The notes below the pieces were generated by a model. The model searched no databases and had not been told where the DNA came from. It worked only from the letters and a program-made list of their open reading frames with translations. A stretch of DNA of 18,178 nucleotides, taken from positions 1-18,178 of the forward strand of contig JACPZV010000040.1 in assembly GCA_016195295.1 (NCBI GenBank), written 5' to 3'. Origin of the DNA: Acidobacteriota bacterium (GTDB lineage: Bacteria; Acidobacteriota; Vicinamibacteria; Vicinamibacterales; CAVVIG01). This document shows positions 1 to 6,479 of this stretch, piece after piece. Numbering within the stretch: the first letter of the stretch is position 1; every line of letters begins with the position of its first letter. The position numbers were made by a program, and so were the translations under genes.

Positions 1-479
1 GGCGGCTGCTCATCACCTTCCTGCTGTGCGAGCGCGGTGCGCTGCACAAACCGGTCCTGTACCTCTCGCACTATCTCAAGCAGCACCGGCAGGAGTACTA
101 CGACCGTCTGCAGTCCGTCCGGGATTCAGGCGATTGGGAGGGCTGGCTGGAGTTCTTTCTCCAGGGCGTGACCGAAGTGAGCGCGCAGGCGGCGGACACG
201 GCACGGCGCGTCCTTCTGCTTCGCGAAGAGCATCGCGCGTCGATTGCGGAAGGCCTTGGTCGCGCCGCTGGTAACGGGCACCGAATCCTGCAATACCTGT
301 ACGAACATCCGATCGTCAGCGCAAATCAGGTGCAGAACCTCATCGGAACGACCTTCGCGGCCGCGAACCAGATCATTCACCGGCTCGTGGCGATAGGCAT
401 TCTCAGGGAAATCACCGGTCAGGCGCGCCATCGCCGGTTTCGCTACGATGCGTACGTCCGTCTGTTCGACGAGGAATGA
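1..479 (+). CDS. Fic family protein, C-terminal part (5' end outside window)
   Basis: An open frame enters at base 3 and ends at TGA 477-479, giving about 158 residues. The visible part starts RLLITFLLCERGALHKPVLY and continues through a YLSHYLKQHRQEYYD-type stretch and a GDWEGWLEFFLQGV stretch. These match the region just after the catalytic HPFxDGNGRxGR loop in Fic proteins, so the Fic motif itself should lie upstream of the window. Residues about 95-155 (NGHRILQYLYEHPIVSANQV onward, through LVAIGILREITG) look like the winged-helix domain that often closes Fic proteins. Known Fic enzymes transfer AMP or another nucleotide to protein side chains, and the helix-turn-helix type is often self-regulatory. 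The gene ends 3 bp before the stop of the convergent membrane-protein gene. The family call is fairly secure; the target is unknown. Confidence 0.82.
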   Translation, partial: RLLITFLLCERGALHKPVLYLSHYLKQHRQEYYDRLQSVRDSGDWEGWLEFFLQGVTEVSAQAADTARRVLLLREEHRASIAEGLGRAAGNGHRILQYLYEHPIVSANQVQNLIGTTFAAANQIIHRLVAIGILREITGQARHRRFRYDAYVRLFDEE

Positions 480-482
480 GGC

Positions 483-1193
483 CTAACGCGATAGCGCTGA
501 CGCGAGCGCGCCGGCGAATCCGCGCTCGGCGCGGCGGGCGCGGACGCGCCACAGCCAGTAGAACATCGCGACGAACACCAGTACGACGGGAAGCGCCCGC
601 ATCAGCGGGGTCGTGAACGGCTCGGGCAGGATCCTGGCGACGCGCGCGCGAATCGAAAAGAACGATCCGGCCGCGATGAACAACGCAAAGCACATGCGCC
701 ACAGGTGCCGTCTGAGTCTGGGCGCGCCTCGCGGCGGTCCCGACCACATCACCCGGACGTCGCCGGCGGCGCCCGTCAGCGTGATCGACGCAAGAAAGAA
801 CAGCATGAAAAACGGGACGCCGTTGATCGTGCCGCGAGGACTGGCGAACGCCTTGAAGCCCATCCAGATCTCGAACAGCGCGAGTGCGAGCGCCACGAGC
901 AGGGCACCGACATTCAGCCGTCGAGGCCATACAGAGGCGGGACGGACCGTGGTCAGCGCGGTGATCACGAAATACGCCGACATGAAGCCGCCCAGCACAT
1001 TCGCGTTGGTCAGACTCTGGCGGAGCGCCATGACCGACCCGCTCATCCCCATCGTGAGCATCGCGTAAACAAACAGCAGGCCGCTCCGGCGATGCAGCCA
1101 CGCCCCCTTCGCTGCCAGGAGCGCAACCGCGCCCAGGACGATGGCCAGCCCGCCCGCCACAATATGTACAGGTAATAGCGTTTGCACGGCCAT
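483..1193 (-). CDS. Multi-pass membrane protein, unknown function (DUF2306-like)
   Basis: This 236-residue protein is almost entirely hydrophobic segments separated by short charged loops. About six to seven transmembrane helices can be seen, starting at residues 8-28 (LPVHIVAGGLAIVLGAVALL) and ending near 200-220 (LPVVLVFVAMFYWLWRVRAR). The N-terminal HIVAGG segment and the HRRSGLLFVYAM stretch resemble small bacterial membrane proteins of the DUF2306 type, but I cannot fix the family. The start ATG (1191-1193) has no Shine-Dalgarno sequence. A 15-bp palindrome related to the PadR-type sites begins 5 bp upstream, so the gene may be controlled together with padR1, which diverges from it. The stop faces the Fic gene with a 3-bp gap. 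Confidence 0.7.
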   Translation of the reverse strand: MAVQTLLPVHIVAGGLAIVLGAVALLAAKGAWLHRRSGLLFVYAMLTMGMSGSVMALRQSLTNANVLGGFMSAYFVITALTTVRPASVWPRRLNVGALLVALALALFEIWMGFKAFASPRGTINGVPFFMLFFLASITLTGAAGDVRVMWSGPPRGAPRLRRHLWRMCFALFIAAGSFFSIRARVARILPEPFTTPLMRALPVVLVFVAMFYWLWRVRARRAERGFAGALASALSR

Positions 1194-1198
1194 ATAGA

Positions 1199-1213
1199 CG
1201 TAGGCGACCTACG
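1199..1213. promoter_or_regulatory. PadR-type operator candidate, site 1 (next to membrane-protein start)
   Basis: CGTAGGCGACCTACG has 6-bp perfect arms (CGTAGG/CCTACG) around CGA. It lies 5 bp upstream of the minus-strand start at 1193. A GGAACAGGCC block (minus strand, 1222-1213) abuts it, exactly as at the other two promoters with this motif. PadR binding is inferred. Confidence 0.55.
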
Positions 1214-1247
1214 GCCTGTTCCTGGTCGCGCCCGGGTTGGAACAAGC

Positions 1248-1262
1248 CGTAGGCGGTCTACG
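1248..1262. promoter_or_regulatory. PadR-type operator candidate, site 2
   Basis: CGTAGGCGGTCTACG has arms CGTAGGC/GTCTACG with one mismatch. It follows GGAACAAGCC at 1239-1248 and starts 23 bp before site 3, about two helical turns, so proteins on both sites would sit on the same DNA face. Binding is inferred. Confidence 0.6.
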
Positions 1263-1270
1263 TCTCAAGC

Positions 1271-1285
1271 CGTAGACCGTCTACG
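1271..1285. promoter_or_regulatory. PadR-type operator candidate, site 3 (abuts padR1 start)
   Basis: CGTAGACCGTCTACG is a perfect palindrome with 7-bp arms around one central base. It ends 3 bp before the padR1 ATG at 1289, where a Shine-Dalgarno sequence would normally be. A repressor here would cover the transcription and translation start. Confidence 0.65.
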
Positions 1286-1288
1286 ACT

Positions 1289-1666
1289 ATGGCCAAAAAC
1301 CCCGACACCCAACGCCTCGATCTCCTCCAGGGCACCCTCGACATGCTGATCCTCCGGACCTTACAGTGGGGGCCCGAGCACGGCCACGGCATCGGCCAGG
1401 CAATCCGCGCGCAGTCCGACGACCTGCTCAAGGTCGAAACGGGCTCGCTCTATCCCGCGCTGCACCGGCTCGTGAAGCGCGGATGGCTGAAGTGGGAGTG
1501 GGACCTGAGCGAGGCCAACCAGCGCGCGAAGTACTACCGGTTGACCGCGGCAGGCAAGGCGCAGTTGTCGCACGAGCAGGATCGATGGTCGCAGCTCGTG
1601 GACGCTATCGGACGCATCATGAACCCGGCGCGAGTGGCCGCCGGAAACCCTGGAAACAAGGATTAG
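1289..1666 (+). CDS. PadR-family transcriptional regulator (acidobacterial type), padR1
   Basis: This 125-residue protein has the typical acidobacterial PadR signature: LLQGTLDMLILRTLQWGPEH near the N-terminus, then HGIGQAIRAQSDDLLKVETG and SLYPALHRLVKRGWLKWEW (recognition helix and wing), then NQRAKYYRLTAAGKAQL. PadR proteins are winged-helix repressors, usually dimeric, that bind palindromes near their own promoters. The gene is followed after 3 bp by the ADOP permease, the standard pairing in this phylum, so the two are probably one transcript. No Shine-Dalgarno sequence precedes the ATG; a perfect palindrome ends 3 bp before it, suggesting a leaderless or very short-leader mRNA and autoregulation. 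Its inducing signal is unknown. Confidence 0.93.
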   Translation: MAKNPDTQRLDLLQGTLDMLILRTLQWGPEHGHGIGQAIRAQSDDLLKVETGSLYPALHRLVKRGWLKWEWDLSEANQRAKYYRLTAAGKAQLSHEQDRWSQLVDAIGRIMNPARVAAGNPGNKD

Positions 1667-1669
1667 GAC

Positions 1670-4285
1670 ATGGGGCCTCACGACGACGATCTCGACGAAG
1701 AGATTCGCGGCCATCTGGCCATCAACATCAAGCAACGCATCGAGCGCGGCGAGGATCCGTCATCCGCGCGGCTCGCCGCGCTGAAAGAATTCGGCAACGT
1801 CCCGCTCACCCGCGATTCGATTCGCAGCGTCTGGCGCCCGCGATGGTTCGACGCGGCCGAGGCGCTTGTCCGGGACATCCGGTTCGGCTTCCGCGCGCTC
1901 TCACGGGCCAAGGGCCTGACCGCCACTGTCGTGGTGACGCTCGCGCTCGGCATCGGCGCCAACGCCGCGATCTTCAGCGTGGTTCGCGGCGTGCTCCTGC
2001 GCCCTCTCGTCAATCGCGACGAGGATCGTCTGATCTACATCCGGCAGATCGGCCCCGGCATCGGCGTCGAGAACATGAACTTTTCCGTGCCCGAGGTCAA
2101 AGATCTCCGGTCGCGCGTCAAGTCCGTCGGCGCATTCGGCGAGTTCTCCACCGTGGACTTCGCGATGATCGGTCTCAGCGGCGAGCCGCGAATGGTGAAA
2201 GCGGGCGTCGTCGATGGAAGATTCTTCGAAGTGATGGGGCTGCGTCCGGTGCTCGGCCGGCTACTGACGCCGAACGACGATGGACCGAAAGCCGCGGGCG
2301 CGGCGATCCTCACGTACCGGTTCTGGTCGACGGCGCTCAACAGCGACACGAGCGTGATCGGAAAGCAGATCCGCCTCGGGCCCAGTCCTGCGACCGTCGT
2401 CGGCGTCCTCGAGCCGTCGGTTCCCTATCCGGTGGACACCGAGATCATCGCCAACATCGTCACGAGCCCCCATCACCTAGGCGCGACGATGGAAACGGAC
2501 CGTGGGCATCGGATGACGGAGCTCTTCGGCCGTCTGGCGCCCGGCGCGACAATCGAGGGCGCGCGCGCGGAACTCGCGGCGGTACACGCCGCGACGGTGA
2601 GCGAGAATCCAAAATACTATTCATCGCAGGCGCACGTTCAACTCACCATCGCGCGGCTGCGCGACCAGATCGCGGCTCCCGCGCGAACCATCCTGCTGGT
2701 ACTCCTCGCGGCGGCCGCCGTCGTCTTCATCATCGCGTGCTCGAACGTCGCGAACCTGATTCTCGCGCGTGCGGTTCGCCGCGAAGGCGAGCTCGCCGTC
2801 CGCGCCGCGCTTGGCGCCGGTCGCGGGGCGCTGAGGCGCACGCTGCTCGCGGAGAGTCTCGTCCTCTGCGGCGCCGGCGCCGTGCTCGGCATCGCGCTGG
2901 CGCGCCCGTTCGTCGCCCTCGCCGCGCAGTTCGCCGCCAGGTTCTCCGTACGCGCGCTCGAGGTCACGGTCGATCCGGGCGTGCTCTGGGTCGGCAGCGC
3001 CCTCGCGATGGCCGCGGCGGTCCTGCTCGCGTACGTCCCGCGCCTGCCCTCGGCGCATGCCCCGGCTGGACTCGGCCTGGCGAACGGCAGCGTCCGGATC
3101 ACGCCCGGCACGAATCGCCGCCTGCGCGTCTTCGCGACGACGCAGATCGCGTTCTCGTTCGTGCTGCTCGTCGGCGCCGCCATGCTGCTGACGACGCTCG
3201 TCACGCTGCAGACCGCAAACACCGGGTACGACATGCGCAAGGTGCTGGCGTTCGACATCCCGCCGGCGGCGACCGGCGTCTTTTCGCCGAACATGGGCGA
3301 CTTTCTTCAGCAGGCGACGCTACGCGTGGGCCAGCTCCCGGGCGTCGACGGCGCCGCCGTCGGCAGCTTCGTGCCGTGGCGCGACACGGGCCAGGCCAGC
3401 ATCACGCTGCGGTTCACGGTCGACGGCTACACGCGCGCCGACGGCGAAGAGGACCCGCGGGCGCGAATTCGATTCGCCGGGCCCCGCTTCTTCAATGTGC
3501 TCGGCATCAAGCTGGTCGCCGGCCGCGACTTCGCCGACGACGATCGTCAGGGCCGCGAGCTCGTCACCATCGTCAGCCAGAGCGTGGCGCAGCGCCTGTT
3601 CCCGAACGGCGAAGCCGTCAACGGGCACCTGCGCGTCATCGGCAGCACGCCCCGGCGCGTCATCGGCGTCGTCGCCGATCTGGACGACGAGCACGTCGAG
3701 CGCCAGCCGGCGATGACGGTCTACCTGCCCGTGCGGCAAGGCGGGTTCGCGGGCCGGCTGTTCGTGCGCGCGGCAGGCAATCCGTACACGCTCGTCCCGA
3801 CGGTGACGCGTATCGTCCGCGACCTGGCGGTCGATCAACCCGTCGAACGCGCGGCGACGCTGGAAGACATCCGCGCGGACGTGCTGTCGCCCGAGCGGCT
3901 GAACGCCTTCGTGTTTTCCGGATTCGCCGGCATCGCGCTGCTGATTGCCGTCGTCGGCGTGGCAGGCGTCCTCGCGTTCTCGGCAAGCGCGCGGACGCGG
4001 GAGTTCGGCATCCGGCTGGCCGTCGGCTCGGCGCCGCGGCACATCCTCGCCGGCGTCCTCGCGGAAGGCATGTGGATTGCGGGGATCGGCATCGCGGCCG
4101 GCGCAGCCGGCGGCTTCGTGCTCGTGCGCGTGGCGTCGAAGTTTTTCGGGGCCGTGCCGCTGCCCGGCGCGCTGCCCGTGATTGGCGCGATGGCCGTGCT
4201 CGCCGGCGCCGCCGTGATCGCGTCGCTGATGCCGGCTGCGCGCGCGGCGCGCGTGGATGTGCTGCAAGCGCTCCGATCGGAGTAG
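1670..4285 (+). CDS. ADOP family permease (MacB/FtsX-like ABC permease), ADOP1
   Basis: This 871-residue protein is full length for the acidobacterial duplicated orphan permease family. Residues 1-60 form a soluble prefix (DLDEEIRGHLAINIKQRIER, then LAALKEFGNVPLTRDSIRSV). A first membrane helix lies at about 84-108 (VVTLALGIGANAAIFSVVRG). A periplasmic MacB-like core follows, then FtsX helices at about 335-460, including IIACSNVANLILARAVRREG. The second half repeats the plan: a helix at about 487-512, a periplasmic domain, and FtsX helices at about 745-865 with TREFGIRLAVGSAPRHILAG. No ATPase gene is adjacent, as is usual for these orphan permeases, and no substrate is known. AAGGA at 1658-1662 supports the start. 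The last 21 bases belong to a 22-bp direct repeat found again at 5249-5270. Confidence 0.93.
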   Translation: MGPHDDDLDEEIRGHLAINIKQRIERGEDPSSARLAALKEFGNVPLTRDSIRSVWRPRWFDAAEALVRDIRFGFRALSRAKGLTATVVVTLALGIGANAAIFSVVRGVLLRPLVNRDEDRLIYIRQIGPGIGVENMNFSVPEVKDLRSRVKSVGAFGEFSTVDFAMIGLSGEPRMVKAGVVDGRFFEVMGLRPVLGRLLTPNDDGPKAAGAAILTYRFWSTALNSDTSVIGKQIRLGPSPATVVGVLEPSVPYPVDTEIIANIVTSPHHLGATMETDRGHRMTELFGRLAPGATIEGARAELAAVHAATVSENPKYYSSQAHVQLTIARLRDQIAAPARTILLVLLAAAAVVFIIACSNVANLILARAVRREGELAVRAALGAGRGALRRTLLAESLVLCGAGAVLGIALARPFVALAAQFAARFSVRALEVTVDPGVLWVGSALAMAAAVLLAYVPRLPSAHAPAGLGLANGSVRITPGTNRRLRVFATTQIAFSFVLLVGAAMLLTTLVTLQTANTGYDMRKVLAFDIPPAATGVFSPNMGDFLQQATLRVGQLPGVDGAAVGSFVPWRDTGQASITLRFTVDGYTRADGEEDPRARIRFAGPRFFNVLGIKLVAGRDFADDDRQGRELVTIVSQSVAQRLFPNGEAVNGHLRVIGSTPRRVIGVVADLDDEHVERQPAMTVYLPVRQGGFAGRLFVRAAGNPYTLVPTVTRIVRDLAVDQPVERAATLEDIRADVLSPERLNAFVFSGFAGIALLIAVVGVAGVLAFSASARTREFGIRLAVGSAPRHILAGVLAEGMWIAGIGIAAGAAGGFVLVRVASKFFGAVPLPGALPVIGAMAVLAGAAVIASLMPAARAARVDVLQALRSE

Positions 4286-4286
4286 A
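4265..4286 (+). repeat. 22-bp exact direct repeat, copy 1 (end of ADOP1)
   Basis: This copy encodes the last codons of ADOP1 (QALRSE, stop) and contains the 12-bp perfect palindrome CTCCGATCGGAG. It is identical to 5249-5270, exactly 984 bp away. Flanking bases differ on both sides, so the identity is exactly 22 bp. Confidence 0.9.
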
Positions 4287-4296
4287 GGGATCAACC

Positions 4297-5280
4297 ATGA
4301 AAGCCGCTGTCTACCGGAGATATGGCCCGCCTGAAGTTGTCCAGGTCCAGGACGTCGAGAAGCCGGCGCCGAAGGACAACGAAGTCCTTGTTCGCATCCG
4401 TGCGACAACGGTGTGTGCGGCCGACTGGAGGCTCAGAACCGCCAATCCGTTTCTCGTCAGATTGATGTTCGGCCTGTTGAGACCGAAGATCAACGTCCTG
4501 GGCATGGAGTTCGCCGGAACCATCGAGTCGGTCGGCAAGAACGTGACCAGCTTCCATGCGGGCGACGATGTCTTTGGATCGACGGGCGTCAAGTTTGGCG
4601 CGCATGCCGAGTACGTCTGCGTGCCGCAGAATGCGCTGGCGATGAAGCCGGCCACCATGACGCACGAAGAAGCCGCCGCGGTCTTGTTCGGCGCGATTTC
4701 GGCATTGCACTTCCTGCGAAAGGCAAGGATCCAGGCCGGACAGAAAGTGCTCATCTATGGCGCGTCAGGCAGCGTCGGCACATTCGCCGTTCAGCTGGCG
4801 AAACATTTCGGGGCGCACGTCACCGGCGTCTGCAGCACCGCCAATCTGGAATTGGTGAAATCTCTCGGCGCTGACGCGGTGGTCGACTACACCAGAGAGG
4901 ATTTCTCGAGCGCCGGCCGGATCTATGACATGGTCGTCGATACGGTCGGCATGAGCGGGTTCTAGCGCAGCATGAAGGCGCTCAAGCGAGGCGGTGCGTA
5001 TGTGCTGATCGCGGCCAAGCTCTCGTGGTCGACGCTTGGAGTGGTGTGGGCGTCAATCACCGGCGCGGCGAGAGTGGTTGGCGGGATGGCGCGTCTCGCC
5101 GACGGGGACCTGGCTTTTGTCACGGGACTCATCGAGGGCGGGCAACTGCGGACGGTGATCGATAGGCGCTATCCACTGGAGCAGATCGCCGAGGCGCACA
5201 GATATGTGGAGGCCGGACACAAGAAAGGCAACGTCGTCATCCGGGTTCCAAGCGCTCCGATCGGAGTAGATGCACGATGA
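4297..5280 (+). pseudogene. Zinc-independent alcohol dehydrogenase/quinone reductase-like (MDR) gene with in-frame TAG
   Basis: The frame encodes a medium-chain dehydrogenase/reductase: MKAAVYRRYGPPEVVQVQDV at the start, GMEFAGTIESVGKNV at about 69-83, and a Rossmann loop YGASGSVG at 154-161. The frame stops at TAG 4963-4965 after residue 222, inside VDTVGMSGF. The same frame continues at once with RSMKALKRGGAYVLIAAKLS and a normal family C-terminus to VVIRV, ending at TGA 5278-5280. A TCG (Ser) to TAG change would explain it. Truncation removes much of the coenzyme-binding and C-terminal part, so the product is probably inactive unless TAG is read through or the base is an error. An ATG at 4972 could start a 102-residue fragment. 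The final PSAPIGVDAR comes from the repeat sequence, not the family. The last 4 bp overlap the next gene. Confidence 0.85.
5249..5270 (+). repeat. 22-bp exact direct repeat, copy 2 (tail of ADH frame)
   Basis: This is the same 22 bp as 4265-4286, including the palindrome CTCCGATCGGAG, but read in a different frame as the last codons of the ADH gene. Each copy is followed within 7-11 bp by an ATGAAA start. The two copies bracket the ADH gene. Confidence 0.9.
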
Positions 5281-5831
5281 AACGGATTGCCGCGGTCTCG
5301 CCGGGCGTGAAAGCCAGGATTGCCGGCGCGATCTACCTACTCGTGTTCGTGACGGGAGGACTTGCACTCGCCGTTCGCGGCAGCGTGGGAGCCACAGCCG
5401 GCCTCATCGCAGGTGTGTTCTACATCGCCGTGACGCTGCTCTTCTACGACTTGTTCAAGCCGGTGAACCGGAGCCTCTCGTTGCTCGCGGCCGGCATCAG
5501 CCTCGCGGGAATCGCCGCCGGCCCTCTTCGAGTGACGACCGTGAATCCCCTCGTGTTTTTCGGATTCTATTGCCTCCTGATCGGCTATCTCATTTTCAGG
5601 TCGACCTTCCTGCCTCGAATGCTGGGCGTGCTGATGGCGATCGCCGGTCTGGGGTGGCTGACCTTCCTGTCGCCGCCGCTCGCGACCTATCTTTCCCCCT
5701 ACAATTTCGCGCCCGGCATCCTCGGCGAAGGAGCGCTGACTGTGTGGCTCCTCGTGTTCGGCGTGAATGTTCCTAGTTGGGCGCGTCAAATGGTTGCGCC
5801 TTCGCACCCCAGATCAACAGCCAAAAGATGA
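5277..5831 (+). CDS. DUF4386-family membrane protein (shorter, plus strand)
   Basis: This 184-residue membrane protein has about five hydrophobic segments. The RIAGAIYLLVFVTGG N-terminus and the FRSTFLPRMLGVLMAIAGLGWL stretch are recognisable features of the DUF4386 family, whose function is unknown. The start ATG overlaps the stop of the preceding dehydrogenase frame (ATGA, 5277-5280), which suggests translational coupling. The last roughly 20 residues (SWARQMVAPSHPRSTAKR) do not look like the family. They are antisense to the end of the convergent DUF4386 gene, which overlaps by 59 bp. The natural C-terminus was therefore probably replaced by read-through into the neighbour. At 184 residues the protein is shorter than the 232-residue neighbour, mainly in the middle loops. 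Confidence 0.75.
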   Translation: MKRIAAVSPGVKARIAGAIYLLVFVTGGLALAVRGSVGATAGLIAGVFYIAVTLLFYDLFKPVNRSLSLLAAGISLAGIAAGPLRVTTVNPLVFFGFYCLLIGYLIFRSTFLPRMLGVLMAIAGLGWLTFLSPPLATYLSPYNFAPGILGEGALTVWLLVFGVNVPSWARQMVAPSHPRSTAKR

Positions 5832-6471
5832 TCGGCAGTTCCCCAACCTCGAGAACCATCGCGACCTGGCCAACAAGATGCGCGTACCGTGGCAGAAGCA
5901 GTGAGGTAAAGGAACTGGCCAGATAGGCGGAACCTGCAATCATCAGCAAGGCGCCCAATGCGCGCGGGATGAAACCGGATCGAATGACAAGAATCCCGAA
6001 CGGAAATAGCCAAAGCCCCCAGAAGATTGCGGCAACGATAATTCCCTGGTCATGCAAACGGAGGAAGAACAACGTCAGGGCATCCAGCTGACGCTCTTCA
6101 AATACCGACAGGAAATCGGCACCGCTGACGAGGACCAGCGCAGCGATTTCGTTGAGCACGTTGAGAAACACAATCGGCACGGAGACCAACGCACCCAAGA
6201 TCACCATCAGCGAAGCATGTTTCTCGTTAACCGCCTTGAACAAGCGGTAGAGAGCCAGAACCAGAAAAATACCAATGGTCTGGTGGAACAATTCGCTCGC
6301 GATGCCGATGCGGAGAAGCGACTCGGAAGACCTGAGGTGATTGGCCGTCGCCGTCGCGTCTCCAGGCACGATCAGCGTGCTGGGGACATACATGAGGCCA
6401 ATGGGGGCGGTGATTGCGATCAACAGATACAGGAACCCCGCGACTCTCGCTGTTTTCTGCGTTTGATTCAT
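5773..6471 (-). CDS. DUF4386-family membrane protein (full length, minus strand)
   Basis: This 232-residue integral membrane protein begins MNQTQKTARVAGFLYLLIAI, the standard DUF4386 opening, followed by LMYVPSTLIVPGDATATANH. It has ALYRLFKAVNEKHASLMVIL at about residues 73-92 and a C-terminal IRSGFIPRALGALLMIAGSAYL segment matching the same region of its convergent partner. Six hydrophobic helices can be counted. No catalytic motif is visible and the family has no assigned role. The stop lies 59 bp inside the 3' end of the plus-strand DUF4386 gene. It starts 8 bp before the end of ADOP2, which runs on the same strand, so it could be co-transcribed with the padR2-ADOP2 unit as its third gene. 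Confidence 0.82.
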   Translation of the reverse strand: MNQTQKTARVAGFLYLLIAITAPIGLMYVPSTLIVPGDATATANHLRSSESLLRIGIASELFHQTIGIFLVLALYRLFKAVNEKHASLMVILGALVSVPIVFLNVLNEIAALVLVSGADFLSVFEERQLDALTLFFLRLHDQGIIVAAIFWGLWLFPFGILVIRSGFIPRALGALLMIAGSAYLASSFTSLLLPRYAHLVGQVAMVLEVGELPIIFWLLIWGAKAQPFDAPN

Positions 6472-6479
6472 TTCCGACT

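Larger units (their letters stand above)
1199..1262. repeat. Imperfect inverted repeat, 24-nt arms, between divergent genes
   Basis: Arms 1199-1222 and 1239-1262 are reverse complements at 20 of 24 positions, with a 16-bp centre. Each arm holds a GGAACARGCC block and a 15-bp palindrome, so each divergent gene faces an equivalent promoter-operator unit. It spans the whole spacer between the membrane-protein gene and padR1. Confidence 0.75.

Noticed and set aside
412..1245. A 277-codon minus-strand open frame over the membrane-protein gene
   Set aside because: It is rich in Arg, Asp and Gly, has no hydrophobic helices, and overlaps a frame with clear membrane segments.
1199..1285. The repeats considered as a short CRISPR array or terminator
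   Set aside because: The units are palindromic with unequal spacers, there are no cas genes, and no U-tract follows. Operator function fits better.
3320..4408. Long minus-strand frame antisense to the ADOP1 C-terminus
   Set aside because: It is a high-GC shadow with low-complexity Arg/Ala/His composition and no motif.
1366..4962. A 1199-codon plus-strand open frame covering padR1 and ADOP1 and running into the dehydrogenase
   Set aside because: Up to 4296 it is an arginine-rich shadow of ADOP1 in a high-GC region with no domain signal; only its last 223 codons are the real dehydrogenase frame.
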